Assembly: GCA_018873245.2 (NCBI GenBank)
Contig: JAEMBT020000003.1
Coordinates: 11,439,843-11,503,842 of the forward strand
DNA length: 64,000 nucleotides
Direction: 5' to 3'
Source of the DNA: Archegozetes longisetosus
Taxonomy: Eukaryota; Arthropoda; Arachnida; Sarcoptiformes; Trhypochthoniidae
A program made the position numbers and the translations under genes. Positions 1 through 13,672 of this stretch are shown here, one piece after another; position 1 is the stretch's first letter, and the number at the start of each line of letters is the position of its first letter. The notes under the pieces are model-generated. The model worked only from the letters and a program-made list of their open reading frames with translations. It ran no database searches and was not told the DNA's origin.

Positions 1-630
1 TCCTGTCGATCGTGGCATAATAGATTATTCAAAAGCTTGTAACCACTTTTTGACAATACTTTCAATTGTCCTCAAGAACTTTAGTATAAACACGATCACA
101 AAAGGTTCCATCAGGAAACAATATGAGCCAAATCTACATTAGTTCATAAAACTAAATAATCAAAACTTTTATATTGTTTGTACGAGCTTTGAATTTACTA
201 TTTTACATAATTAATCTGAAAACTAACTTAAAGCTCGACATTTTCTCAAAATAAAGTTGAAAGGAAAGTGAAAATATAGTTCAGATTTAAAAGAAAACGT
301 CGATTCCAACATGAGAAGAATAAATAAATACACAACAAAAAAATAAATTATATGTTTGACATATTTTTCTGTTCTATCAAAGCATTATTTTATTCTATTT
401 TGTACAAATTGGAAGAATAGATTAGTTATTGATTTAGTTTATTTGGAAGGCATTCATAAATTCCATTAATAGTTTAAATAAATTGAATTTATTGATGTGT
501 ATAATATCGCAAAGCTTTAAGGGTAAAGCAATGGGCGGTCGAATAGGACAGAAAAAATAGTGGAGAGATAGAGAGACAGAGAGTAAAAAACTTCTGTATT
601 GTATATCAAGTCTATATTAAAAAATATAAG
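1..630. other. AT-rich non-coding sequence
   Basis: No open frame with a recognisable domain, no splice-bounded exon and no RNA gene was seen. A short purine-rich run (repeated GAGA near 562-582) is the only local feature. Confidence 0.5.
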
Positions 631-638
631 CTAGTTAT

Positions 639-759
639 GAAAGCGATTTTCAAACTCTTTCGACTCGCGATCCACTACATGATTTTCGTATAGCGCAATA
701 TTATAATTTTTGACTTTGCGATCCACTAGTGGTCCGCGAAAAGAAGTTTGAAGACCTAC
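639..759. mobile_element. Small hAT-like MITE with 8-bp target duplication
   Basis: The left end reads GATTTTCAAACTCTTTCGAC and the right end, on the opposite strand, reads GGTCTTCAAACTTCTTTTCG. These are imperfect terminal inverted repeats of about 30 bp that continue into GCGATCCACTA and GCGGACCACTA. The flanks CTAGTTAT (631-638) and CTAGTTTA (760-767) look like an 8-bp target-site duplication with one difference, as expected for hAT elements. The element is about 120 bp and has no coding capacity. The GGTCCGCGAA-type subterminal motif resembles hAT ends in other animals; that part is from memory. Confidence 0.55.
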
Positions 760-767
760 TAGTTTAT

Positions 768-3700
768 GGTATATGTTTTCGAACCGGAATCTTATTTTCC
801 TTGAGGTAAACGAATGTTTTGGTCATCTGTCTCGGATCAAACTTTCCTCTACCACTTTTCACATAAATGCATCCGTGCTGTCAAACAAATTGAAACTTTC
901 AATTATTGTGAAGATATATGAAGAACACGAAGAAAAAATAGTGGATTATAAGAAACAACTGTAAAAAATTGGAACGAAAAAAATATACGATATATAAAGC
1001 CTTAAAAGTAATGCTCTGCAGGAAAATCTTGATTAATATTTTTGTAAACCTAGAAGCTCTGGAGAACTTACTCATGATTTAAAAGAAAATTGAAAAAGTT
1101 TGTGAAAAGATCTATCATTTGATTGAGTTTTTTATGATTCAAATTTGATTAATAAGGTCTTTCAGACTATTAGCATTTGCAGTTTTTGATTGCTTCTGCT
1201 GGTTTAAGAGTAAAAATGTTGCCATAAAAATGAGAAATCAACGAGAGGCACATATTGAGAGGACTCTTTAGTTGCGTATCGAACTTTAATAGTGCATCAA
1301 ATTTTTCAGCTATTATTTCGATCACAACAAAATCAATACCTTACTGATGATTAGCTAAGCAAACTATACTATCATGTTTTAGACCCTTTAATGTTCTAAT
1401 ATCCCCGTGAATAACAACCTATAACAAAAGAGCATCAGATTTACAGGAACTTTGATTTGAAAGAACTTCTAAACTTTACGTAGAATTTCTTCAAAGTCAA
1501 AAGTGAAAAGTAGAAATTTACTTCAATTCTGGCTCAATATTCTACAAAGGATATCATGAGACGGTGAAAATAATTCATTTATCTTATCATTAATTACTTC
1601 ATATAGACTCACAGAGAAATATCTAAAAAATACTAAATTGACTAAAGTGCGCAAATTGAAATAACGCAACAAGGTTATAATTACTGTGACTAGTTTTTTC
1701 ATAGTCCAATATAGCCTCAAGCGAATGATTTCTAAAGTTGTCAACATTTTTAAATATCAAGTTAATTAAATATTGAAATGAGAAAACTACACAAGTTTTT
1801 CACTCAAAAATAAGTTGAAATCTTTGTTCAAACGATAAATAATATAAGTTTTAGCAGCATTTTCAATCCAGATGTTTGTCTGCACATTTGAACTAAACTG
1901 TGCCTTTGAAGACTCAAATAACTTAATGCAATGAGTAATTAAGTAAGCTTTAGACCACTATAACAAATAATTTAGAGAGAATTCTCCGGTATGCTTTCTT
2001 GGAAACCAAATTGTTAACTGAAATCTTTCCAAAAATAAACTTCGAATATTTGTTAACTGGTATTTTCTAAATTCCAGCTTAAGAGGTGGAACAAACAATC
2101 TCTTACTTAATTACTCTATATTTATATTTGAAAGCTCGAAAATTAAGTCTCATAGCAACTCTATTATATGATCTAAATACAGGTTCTAGAGTTAATTTTA
2201 TGAAAAAATTATATCTGGTGATAAAAGTTCAATAAGTTAGAGACCTTAAAAACAATATATAAAATAACATTGATTCACGTGTTATTTTGAATTATCGATC
2301 ATTCAAAAGAATGAGAGTGAAGTGCGCTGTGGTTCGCGTTAATTTAAAGACATTTTAAAGCAATATATTTTTAACACTAACCCTAATCGTTAGGCAGAAA
2401 GGATTTTTAATTATCAACTATTTTATTTATTTTAATTCTTAAAACAGCAAAATACACTTGAATAATGTGATAAACAATTTGTAATTTTAATCAAACTAAA
2501 AGCAAGTCAAGTAATTTTTTGCATTTTCTCATTACATTAATAATTGAAAAGCTAACTTCAAGCGGAGTTCCCATTAAAAAGCTTGAACGTATACTGTCTT
2601 ATTCCTAGTATTGAATAATGAAAAATAGAAAAAGAGAAACATTAATTGTAAAATAAAACACGGAACAACTCTACGATTATGTTGAATTAAAAGCTTTCTT
2701 ATTCGGCATTTAAGGTAACTTTTAGAGTACAGAGAATCAGTTATATTTTTACATTAAAAGACTGAAGCTGTGTAACTATTGTAAGTGATTTTGCGGCGCA
2801 TTTTTATTTCTAACTTATTTGCATTAGACAACCATTTATAGGATTAAGGAAAAGGGGGATCTAGAGAGTCAACGAGAGAGTCATACCATAGAGACAGGAG
2901 AGAAACATTTAAATTACTAATATATTAGATTTTCGGATAGAATAGCGAAATCTTTAGGGATCTGGCATTTTACGCATTCATCAATCATATGAACCAATAA
3001 TAAGCAACAATTTATGCTTAAGTTATTTTAAATGAAATTAGTTTGTTCACTCGACTACATATTTATGTTAAAATGCGACCATTAGGTGAGCAACCGTTTT
3101 CGTTCCAAATGCAATTTACGAAAAATCTATGTTAAAAATGTTTTACATTCGTGTTTTTCAGAGATTACTTCAATCATTCGGATCTAGGCTTAGGTTCGCA
3201 TGAGTTTTCTGGATTTTCCTCAAAATCAAAGCCTATCATCATCTCGAAAATCCTCTAAATTTACAGATATTTTTTTCTTGGATTTCTAGAAAATCGCTCA
3301 GTCAAAAGGAAATGATCGGCAATTATTATAATATTCTCACAATTTTAGCTAATTTTTTCTTCAGACGCAAATTCGTGTAAGAATTAAAACACCTTAGATT
3401 TGGAAACATGATCTTGTTTTGAGTAAATCTATCGCAAATACATTCAAATTTTATTGACCGATTCTGTCAGATTCTAATTCCCTAAAAATCCCAAACCAGC
3501 CCATACTGAATGATAATATCTTTTTTACTCCTTATGCGCGTTCGCTATCGGCGAATGACTAACACTAGAATCACATCTGTAGTGATATTACTGTTACAAA
3601 ACCCGATTTAATGTGAAATGCTATACAACTACTACTAGTAAAAGCGATTTCGTTAGGCTATTGTTTGCATTAAAAACTGTAATCTAAATCTCTGCACACA

Positions 3701-6700
3701 TTACATATAAAACTACGAATTTTAAAACTTTTTTACGCAATAATATCAGATTACGGACTGATTCAGGGAGAAAGAGTCATTTCAGTGTTACTTATTTGAT
3801 GATAAAGTGCTACGAGCATACATTCTTTGAATAGTACGAAAATTAGCGGGTTTTAGTGGTTGGTCTGAAAAACGTAATTTACTATTGATTGTATGCAGAG
3901 CAGTTATGAGTGACTTCGTTATAACCCCATTTTTCAAGTTTAGATTTAATTAAATGAAAATTTTTAACTACCAGATTGGGCTTAACTGCTAAGGCCTTTC
4001 TGCGTATTTTTATAGATCGCGCTCACAAAAAGCAGACAAATGTTCATGAGTTCAAATGATAGAACGGTTAGCATTATTAAGTAAAACCATGATTTGACTT
4101 GAATGTGCTACATTACATGTAATTATTGCAGGAAAAGCTCACAATTGCAATTTGAATTTAGTTTTGGTTACGTTCCAAACTGTGTTGAACTTTGCTATTA
4201 CTAAGCCATTTTTATTAGCCAGAAATAAGTGGTTTTTCGAACGGAGGCCAAAATGTAAAGTATTGATGGGTTGGCGCTCCACCAATTACATGGGTTATAC
4301 AAAAGTAAAGTCAATAACTTATTTTAATTTAAGTATCAGCATCATTTGCAACAATATCAACTACAGTTTGACAATAAAACTGAATGATTTTCAAGCACAG
4401 TATATTTTGTTTTGTGGGGCGCACGTACATTTCACTCACAAAGGTTCCAATCTTTTGAGTAAAGTAATAGAAAAAGGAGTCAAATTTAAACTTAATCTCA
4501 AACCAATGTTCAAGTGTGTCGTATAAATTGAAATTTTTGTAATGAATTGAAACAAAATAAAAAAGTGTTCAATTTTTGTTGTAGCAAATGAGAATGATTT
4601 GCATATCTTTGACTAAATAGCTGATTAGAATAAATTTGATATAGCTTCGGATGCGTTTATAATGATTTTACGCAATAAAAACAAATGTCGGTATACTTTT
4701 TTAGTTGACTTTTTCTACAAATAAGTTTTGGTTTGAGCACTAAAAATGAAATACAGCCTCACACACTTGCAATTGACATTTTTCAGTGATGACTAAACGT
4801 CTATGATGGTTGCTATTATCATAATGTACTTGGAATCGACATAAAAATGGCAGACAATTTGTTTTCTGGAGAATACAATTCAAATAAGTAATACAGAAAT
4901 ATGGAAAAATAATTACTCTCAAGTGCTGTCGTTATAATCATTGAAAGCTTTTTCTGCTTCTAAGATTTGGAAACATTTTAGGATTATAAAAGAAACATAA
5001 TTCAACAATAACTTAGATTATATACTGATTTGTAAAAGAATCAAAACTTTGTTTATGCGAAGAGCTTGTTTTCAAATGTTTGCGCTAAACAACTTTCAAA
5101 TAGATCATTTTTCAAATAAGATGTGCAAAATTTTCGTAGGATGACAAATTATTTGTAAGCTTTTAATTAAGTTCAATTAAAATTAGGCTTAAGAGTTAAA
5201 TCTGGAAAGAGTTGGAGAGGAGTCATTTGCGACTCTAAAAATAATGATAACAATAATTATTCAACAACAGAGAGTGGGTTCTCTAGTTATGTAAGTTGAT
5301 ATCACTGATTGTCTTTATGCTGGAACAGTCTCTCTTATTATATTTTATCATAATATTAGGGATGAATAAGTGCACATATCCTCAAGTCAACAGACAACAA
5401 CATAGACATAAGTAACATGACGGAAATCGAGACAAAATTTTTCAATTGATTTTTTCTTTTCAAAAATAAATCTCTAGTGAATCAATCTAAAACGTTGTAT
5501 CCAAGCTCGAATGGAACACACATCCATAAGTTTTGAATGCGCTAATAACTGTCTATAAAATGCAATCGTAGCTTTGATCAAATTGGGATTCGACTAAACA
5601 CTATCATGTTTAAAGGTTTAAGTCGTGTTACGAGTTATGTCCCGCGAGTTCGTGATCAATTGTCCTTCTTCACATTTTCAAATCTATCCTGGATAACATA
5701 TAGATTATATGAGAGCATAGCTTGTCGTGAATATTAATTAAAGCGCTCTATTCTATGAATACATATTCAGTTAGCTCTTCAACTCTTTTGGCGTCTTACT
5801 TCCAATTAATTAATATGAATTTTGTGCTCAAATATTTTCATTTGCATTTAGAGCCACAATACATAAGCACAAAGAAATTTGCATTTTATATAAATGATAT
5901 TTTAACACCAAAATAACAACTCTTCTATTCAATAAACTAATTATTATTTTCAATAGCTCGGTCTCGAGTTTGATATATGGAAGCGTAATTTCATTTAATA
6001 TAAGTTTGTAATTTCATTTATACTGTTAGATGAAGTTTTTGTCAACATTTTTCTCATTGATTTTCGTTTTTGGCACTACTTTCTACTGAAATAATCAATA
6101 TTTTGCTCTTTCTTAATCTATATTTGCTTAGGAATGTTTGAGTCAAAATTGATTCAATGCTAAACTTGAATATAATAATTATGAATAATAGAAATAATTT
6201 TCTCTTTTTCTACAGAAAAATCGATTTTAGCGTTTGTTTTGATGCCTCGTACTATCCCTCAGAGGCAGTTATGTTTATCACATACTAGTTTAACAGTATT
6301 TCAGAAATTAAGTTAACTTTTTTGTTTGAGGAGAAAATGTTATATTCATAAGCGTTTTTAGCAAAATTGATGCATTTTTTAGCGATTTCTTCAACTTATA
6401 ATAATAGGAGAGACAGTTATAAAGCTGTTGCACTTCAAAGTATTAAAAATTTGAGAAAAAAATGTTCTCCACTTTTTGTAAGTGCCAATGACTTAAAAGT
6501 TCTTTAATAGAGAGTGTTCGGCAAATTCAGTAATACTTTAAAGCCTTAGGAAAGCATCAATTTCTCTCTTTGAAATGTTTCTCTGGATCTCAAGTTTAAT
6601 TATTAGTAATTTGTAACTTGATAAAAGTGATGTGTTCATTATGAGAAAGTTGTCCATGGAATCAAATATTCGTGAAATTGACTTGTTTTCGTTCAAGTAC

Positions 6701-9700
6701 TTATTAAAGTTTGTGATCTGTAGAAATTAGCACATATTTCTAACAAATTTTCTGCTCTTCAATTATAACTAAAGCAAATTTATTTAGTTTTCGACTTACG
6801 AACAATTTCTTATAAATAAATTTGAATTTCATAGATAATTAATTTTACGAAAAACTGATAGACCGAAAACTAAACATTTTCCTTAGTGAACATAAGCGTA
6901 AATTTGGAGACAAAAAATTGCTTCTCTATTATGCATCAACTTTTCGTCCGGTAATGGATGATTGATGAGCACTTTTTTAGTTATATTTACTTCCATATGA
7001 AAGAGTATTTACTTTGCGTATGAAATCTTTCCTCCTTTTTCTTCAAGAAGTTGACATTCAATTTTTTCCTAAGCTTAAACTTTTCTGACACTTTGTATAT
7101 TAAATGTGATGGCATTAAAAACCCTTTTTATGCCAAACTTTCTCTTGAGTTTTTCAGTTTGAGAGCCAGTCATTATACGAAACTTGAGAACATTTTTTCT
7201 TTTCTGCTAAATTGCTGTGAAACTCTTAATTAGAGCTCTTCACTCAATAAAGTGTCATTAAATAGGAATATGAAATATGATATATGTTGTCATGTTTTTC
7301 AAATTATTCCTTCAAATATCTCAGAATAATATCCAAATTTTCCCCCTTCCCCCCCCCCGACTAAAATATACTGTATAGAGCTTCTCATCTCAATCTAAAT
7401 TAGTATTCTCATTCTGATAGTTCAGTAGACAAAAGGTAATTTCAACTAAAAAAATCTTTTGAATAATGTGAAAATTCTTACTATTGAGTTCAAAAGTTTT
7501 TGGAACTCTATTTTAGTTTATTTATTCAAGAACACGGTCGACAATGTTATCATATATTTATTTTTGTACGTTTTCCGATTATAGAAAGTATGTTTTTCTT
7601 GAAGAATAACTAACCGCAAAATAGGTTAAGCGGTCGATTGAATTCTTGAATCCGTGATATTTTCTTAAGAATCATTTTCAATTTTGAAAGGCTTACTGTT
7701 GACCTGAACGTTCTGTAAAATTTGACTAACTTTAAACTAATAAAAGCTGAATAGCAGAACAGGGACAATTCAAAATACTCAAGCAAAAAATATTCTAATC
7801 AATTGCAAGACATTATTTTGAAAATAGAGTTTGCAAGACAAATAATCATTTATAAAATTTGAAATTTCCTAAACTAAATTGAAATTGACCCCTAAATCTA
7901 CAGCTTTATCTTATTATACATTTCTCTCCAGAATATTTATTGATAACTCGCGTCACAATTTCTTTTATTCTCATAAACTTAAACAATATTTTTGTTGACA
8001 GGAAATTAAGCCATCAGTTTAATTCACTTTTCCCCATTCCTTCAATAAATGGATTACCAGAACAGTTATTCAGTGCATAATTTCATACAATTTCATATCC
8101 AGTGTTCGGCGGAAACAAAATAGCTATTCATAAGAGCGAAAAAACTCCTACTTTTCCTCTGAATAGCATTATCTCGGAATCAGAAACAAAATAAATAGTT
8201 TTGATAGAAGGAAAAATCGAACTTTCACTCAACTCAGTAGTAAATTAAATCTATAGCCCGAATACTGAGCCCTCCAAAAGAAACGAATGTCCCTCTGGTT
8301 TGTCATCATTTTGTATGACCTCATGGCTGACCTCATGATCATAAATCAGGGCATATGTCATATTGATTCTGCAACAATGCTATACTTTTCTGCAAAATTT
8401 TTGGTTCTGCTCCTCTTTTTACATTTCTTTTGACTGTCGCTCTCACTCTCTGTTGAGTTACGTTCAGCTTCGATCGCTTCGCCCCTCGAATAGCTCTAAT
8501 ATCTCTCTTGGGGTTAATATAACAATAGCCACTTTTGCATATTTTCGCGACCACTACTAGTACTACTTTCGATTGCAGTTGAAGTTCAGCATAACACTTG
8601 ATAAGATTCGAATGTATTTTTGTTAGAAAGATTGTAGTCAATTTTATTTGCCCATAAAATCAATTTGAAGTTTGACATCAATTCGTGAAAGTTTGCCAGT
8701 CTAGAGGAGTAGTTTAGGATATTTTATATCATTCATTTCCTATCATCTTTAAAATTGAATTATCAATCTATTTTTCTGATAATATTTCAAACTTATATAA
8801 AGATGATTTATTAAAATAAATTTATATTTGAATATAGTTTCGCAAAAGTCTATGAATTGAAGCTTAAATAGAAATATTGTCATCTATTTCGAAGTACTCG
8901 TCAATTAAAGATGAAAATATTGATATTTTGAGAATAAGACTCTCCAAAGGAGTTTTACTGTATTTCATACCGATAGCTATTGAGCGAATGTCATTCTGTA
9001 TCTAACTATAATAATAGTGTATTTGGAAAAAGAAAAGTATGATTTCCGTGTCTTATCACAGTTGAGACAAAAAGCACTATAAACACCTTTTTATTATTTA
9101 TGTATTTCGAGCCCATTCTGACATTTATTTCCAGAATCTAACACATACTTTATATGACAATTTATATGTTGACCATTTTTTCTCAGCCCATAATAATAAT
9201 CCGTATATATGTTTTATATGGATTTTATATATAATTTTAGGCGATTACATATTACTGGTATTTAGGAAAAGAATCTTACACTCATTACAGAGTAGAAAAT
9301 TTCATCTAACAGAAGATGTTTCTTTTAAATTATTTTTCAACGCGTCATTTAGACTCTCGATAGAGTCATATTTTTCCAATCAATAATTCGCATTAAATCC
9401 ATAGTAAATTTCAAACACTATTTAGTCATAGCTTTATTGAATAATAAATTAGATTCTTCCGATCTTATTAATTAGATTAATTTAATATAAGCAGTGGTAT
9501 AATTTGCTAACACTCAAGGTGTTGCTTATAATTCAAATTTATTTAATAGCCATCAATAATTAACTAATTTGTGTTTTAAAACTACTTATTTCGGAGTAAA
9601 ATTAATAAAATTTCTGTGTTAATTAACCATTTTATACCTAAGTTTTGACTTAATATATAATTTAAAGCTCAGACTTCGAATAAGCAATGTATTTTTAATC

Positions 9701-10140
9701 TGAACGAAAAACATTCTAAAATTGGAAACTTATTTATATGAACATCTGTGAGAGTCATGTATGAAATCGCGAATTAACACAGAGTTATAGATATCACATA
9801 TAACATTGAATAAACTCGATTATAGCAATAAAGGTTTCTTAATAATTCAATTACTTCTTAATATTTAAAGCTTGTAAATTATTTTATGCCATTTTTACCT
9901 ATAATTTGCAGGACTGTCGTATACCAGTTAAACATGAAATCATGTCATTAAGAATAAGCCGATTTATTTTATAAAAATTTATACTCAGAAAAATAATTTT
10001 TCAATAAGCAGGATATTTTTATTTGCTAGTAACGATAGTTAGTATTAGTATATATTCTGGCTTCATAAGTTTTTAGTGCGATCTTTTCTCAATCACAAGT
10101 CGCATTCTACGACTGAGTCATCAAACAGTTGCGGAATATC
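768..10140. other. Long non-coding region, no recognisable gene
   Basis: Over 9 kb of AT-rich sequence with only short open frames. The longest, 4152-4526 on the plus strand (124 codons, starting at a TTG), has no recognisable domain and AT-driven composition, so it is not called a gene. A GC-richer patch at about 8330-8560 gives a minus-strand frame (8339-8641) rich in Lys and Arg, also unrecognised. No exon with a supporting family motif was found. Confidence 0.45.
7342..7358. repeat. C-rich homopolymer tract
   Basis: A run of five C, then TT, then ten C in a surrounding of roughly 70% A+T. It is a conspicuous low-complexity tract with no associated gene. Confidence 0.9.
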
Positions 10141-10145
10141 TAAGG

Positions 10146-11258
10146 TTGAAGCAGGTCCTACTTTATTATAATATTCCATATTTAGCTTTAAGACACTTTG
10201 CTCAGAAAGGTATAGGTTTTAGTGCGTATCAATTACTGAGACTTTCAAAAGCTGTTAACGTCAAAAAGCAAATGGAGATAACTGCTGAAAGCGATTTCGA
10301 TCCCTTACAAATATTTGAATCAGAACTGTTAGTTACTTCAGTCGGAACTCATTTATATCGTATCGGTTTGTCTCTCTTCCCGAATGGATCAGATAAGAGA
10401 ACTCGCATTCACAACCCGTTACTCATAGCTATAATCAATTTGATATTTGTGGTCAAAAGCATTATCTCTTAATGTTACCAGAAGAGAATCCTGAATACTT
10501 CAAAATAATTGTCGACTTCTCCTACTTCATTAACGTAAGGCTCCACTTCAATATTGGAGCTATTATTGTGCCGACCTTAACAATGATTACACAATATCTT
10601 CATTATCGAAACTACAAGAATAAGGAATTCCCAACTTATTTGAAACCCTTTCAAGTGATATCAAGTTCGATCAGACCGCGAAGCATTGGACCCACAGATA
10701 GTCAAAATTGTAAATTGATGGAATTATCGAAACGAACATTCTTTATTTGCGACAATCTCCCAAAGTGAGTGGTCGTAGCAACTGCTTTCACTTGTTTCAA
10801 TTTGCCGATCATTTTCAACTGTTCTCTCAAACAATTCAATTTTTATATCTTTCCTCTAAATTTGTTCAACATTTTACGCAATTACGTCTATATGTTTCTT
10901 ATCCATCAAGTGGTCTACTTTTACCTCCTTCGTTATTACCTGACGATCAAAGCTAGACAATTAAATAACAAAAACAAGATGTTTGCCAGAAACAAATCTA
11001 AATTTACGAAATTTACGTGGCTGTAATGCAAATTTGGACTCAAACTATATCGAGATACGTTCGCGTAACAGGAATTTTTGGTGCAAATACTTATTCTGGG
11101 TTTGACTACTACTTTCTTCTATGATTAACGCGTTATTACTTATGGGCATATTCTTAGGAATTGGTTTAGTAGTGAAATTCATTTTCATTTACGGTTCTAT
11201 GACTTTTACCCTTATTCTGATGCTAATCATAAGATGTGCATCTTCCGTCACTTATTAA
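10146..11258 (+). pseudogene. Gustatory-receptor-like (Gr) pseudogene, copy A, nearly full length
   Basis: This is a relic of a seven-transmembrane chemosensory receptor of the arthropod gustatory receptor type, which would sit in the sensory neuron membrane. Pieces run in order. The N-terminal part contains MEITAESDFDP (ATG at 10272) and THLYRIGLSLF. Next comes EENPEYFKIIVDF with hydrophobic segments, then a cytoplasmic tract ending NYKNKEFPTYL. The segment around FNLPIIFNCS follows, then VVYFYLLRYYL with the basic KARQLNNK, then NRNFWCKYLFW. The last hydrophobic pair begins MINALLLMGIFL and ends at TAA 11256-11258, just before AATAAA. Damage: copy A has 17 bases where copy C has 18 near 10470; there is a TGA at 10766-10768 where copy B has CCA; the frame shifts near 11000; and there is a TGA at 11103-11105. 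The family call is from topology and motif resemblance. Confidence 0.72.
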
Positions 11259-12176
11259 ATCAATAAAACTTATTATATCCTATTGGGACTCATGTTCACA
11301 CCTAAGAAGTTATCCTTAACTAATACTAGACTGATCAAGATATTTAAAACTTTAAAAATTCAGACAATTTATAATTAAATAAATGATAATTTATCCATTT
11401 TCATAGTTTTCAGCATTAATTGAGAGATTCAGTCAAACAAGGATTGAACTTTATTGATGGAAACTATTTGTTATCAACTATTTTCGCGGATATAAAGTAG
11501 GAACTGATTCTTGACTTATATGAATTTTAAGACTTTTTATTCTTTACAGATCACAGCTTTGACTATAACTTTTATGCTGAAAATCGTAGAAGTTCAATGA
11601 ATTAAAAATGTCGAAAACTAAATTCAAAATTGAACTTAGTTAACTCTTATAAATCTAACTCGAACTTACAGTCTTATAGAATCTATTATATAACTTTTAA
11701 CTTATATACAGTACACCTATCTCACTATTACTTGTCAAAATTGCCTTCAAATGAATAGATTAGGCAAAAGTTACTTAAAAAAGAATTAATGGGCATTTAA
11801 AAAGTTTTAACTATGAGCAACGCCTTAAGTGTTAAGTTTTAATAATACCTATATTCAATGATATTCTAGGTTGTCATACAGTATTTTATTAAGATTTAGA
11901 CAATAATATTGAATATTAATAAAACTTGATTCCATATATTTCCCATTTTCGATGAATTTTGAAAATTATTAGTCGTAAAATTACATTCATGTTCATACAT
12001 GAAGTCTAAGTAAATGATGTGTTAAAAAAATAACATATGACTTGACTTAACTTAAAACAAATGTATTTAATTAGTGGAAAGTTTATCTGTAATTGAGTGT
12101 GAATTGGTTTTAAAGTTTAAATGAATAGGTTGATAAAACTAATAGATTTATTAAGGCTGTGGTACGAATTTAACTC
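11259..12176. other. Non-coding sequence between Gr copy A and an inverted-repeat element
   Basis: AT-rich. An AATAAA-like signal directly follows the copy A stop. Nothing else recognisable. Confidence 0.5.
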
Positions 12177-12292
12177 GTATTGCTGCAAATGATGCTCGTG
12201 TTTTGGTTGAGTAAGGGTTAGGTATTACTAATAGAGGCAGGCATAACCCAAACTTATAAAGTATTATTAGTAAGCGTCATTTGTAACAATAC
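12177..12292. mobile_element. Short inverted-repeat element (MITE-like)
   Basis: The arm GTATTGCTGCAAATGATGCT at 12177-12196 pairs with AGCGTCATTTGTAACAATAC at 12273-12292, matching 17 of 20 positions. TTAA occurs just outside both arms (about 12170-12173 and 12298-12301), which would suit a piggyBac-type target duplication. The family is uncertain. The arm resembles that of the element at 14299-14424 (shared TATTGTTGC, AAT and ATGCT tract), so the two may be copies of one family. Confidence 0.5.
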
Positions 12293-12302
12293 AGAGGTTA
12301 AC

Positions 12303-13288
12303 CCGTGCTAAAAGTTTTATTGGATTAAAATGCGCTCATTTTGAGTGTTCATTAATTATTTGACGAATAATTAATTTTAAGGACCGCTTCGCTTATAATG
12401 AATCTATTGCAGAGACCGATGAAATCAAGACTGAAAACTATCGGAATCCAATCAAAATCAAATGCAGACTATTTCGAAGTTTACGAGATATGTAACATGC
12501 GGTAAATTGAATGATTTAGAGATAACAGCTGGCATGTTCACTCAACTTATATTCGCATAAGAAGATCATGATCCCGATTGTACCGATGGCCTAAACTTAA
12601 AAGTTACACTCAGAGAGGAACTCCAGAAGTGTTCTAAAACCAAACCAACAAAATCTCGAAGAACTAGAGAGAAGAATTTGGAATTTTTTGACTTTACTGT
12701 TAACGTGATCACTCAACTTATTGTTTTTAAAAGCAATTGAACTTTGAAAGGAAATATCTCACTTAAATTTACATTATGAGAAGGCCCTTTGGTTTTTTGT
12801 TTGTGGCCTGTTGATTTCATTTTTTTATTTGTGGATCTCAAAAAGTATAGCATTAGGTTTTCTTGTAGAGTGAGATGCTACTTTTTCTGTTCAATCGCTC
12901 AATTGCTAGGGTTGCCAACTGGAAACATTCGATCATGAGTCTTAAGGTCTTAAAAACATGATTTTAAGTTCAGATTGAGTGTTCTTTTGAATTTGAACCC
13001 TGAGATTTTAATTTTTACCTAATTTTCTATGCAATATTTGCAACTTTTATATATACGAACCTAAGCTTAAATAATATTTCTTTCACTACTTTTCTGCTAT
13101 GCTAAATGAAGGTGACAACAAACTTTTAAATTTTAGTCAAGCTTCTACTGGTTAGACATGCAATTAAGGTCGCAATATTTTTAAATAAAACTAAAAATTT
13201 AACCAATATCGTTAGTTGTCAGCATAAATTATATTTTATCATCAAATTAATCGCTTAAAACGATAGAAAGCAATTAACAATTTTATAA
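12303..13288. other. Unassigned tract upstream of Gr copy B
   Basis: From about 12380 to 12720 the sequence is less AT-rich and holds short coding-like stretches, but every frame is broken and no family is recognised. The motif TCACTCAACTTAT occurs twice (about 12538 and 12710). An AGGGTTGCCAACT motif lies at 12908-12920. Confidence 0.35.
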
Positions 13289-13566
13289 ATAGATTTTAGT
13301 AATTAAAACTATTGAAGCGAATATCCTTTATTTGCGATAACCTCTCAAAGCCAGTGGTCATAACAACTTCTTTCATTTGTTTCAATTTGCCGATCACTTT
13401 CAACTTTTTTCTTAAACAATTCATTTTTTGTCTTGTAACTTTTTTCAACATTTTACGCAATTGTTACATTTGTATTTTTCTTATATATAAAGTTGTCTAT
13501 TTTTACCTGTTATACTATTATTTAAAATTTAAAGCCAAAGAAGTAAATGACAAAATCAAGATATAA
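13289..13566 (+). pseudogene. Gr-like pseudogene, copy B, internally deleted
   Basis: This piece corresponds to the C-terminal half of copy A. It contains FICDNLSKPVVITTSF, FNLPITFNF, FFNILRNC and VVYFYLLYYYLKFKAKEV, followed by a stop. Because it keeps CCA where copy A has TGA (10766-10768), it shows that the copy A stop is a mutation rather than a splice site. It begins with a 17-bp tract, ATAGATTTTAGTAATTA, that also starts copy C. In copy B this tract joins directly to C-terminal sequence, so the N-terminal and middle parts appear deleted. TM6 and TM7 are absent. Same strand as copies A and C. Confidence 0.68.
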
Positions 13567-13672
13567 ATAAATCCAAATTGACAAACATGAGGGCTATGGC
13601 TATAATGAAGATGTTAGACTGAAATGAGGTGGAAATCAAATTTTAAGTTTATCTAACTCAATCTCATTTTAG

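Noticed and set aside
4152-4526. Longest open frame in the left 10 kb (124 codons).
   Set aside because: It starts at TTG, has AT-driven composition and no family resemblance. A frame of this length is expected by chance in 64 kb.
8339-8641. Minus-strand 100-codon open frame rich in basic residues.
   Set aside because: No recognisable domain, no splice context, and the frame exists because the region is locally GC-richer.
10760-10775. CAAAGTGAGT in Gr copy A looks like a 5' splice site.
   Set aside because: The aligned bases in copy B (AAGCCAGTGG) keep the reading frame without a gap, so the TGA in copy A is a point-mutated stop and not an intron boundary.
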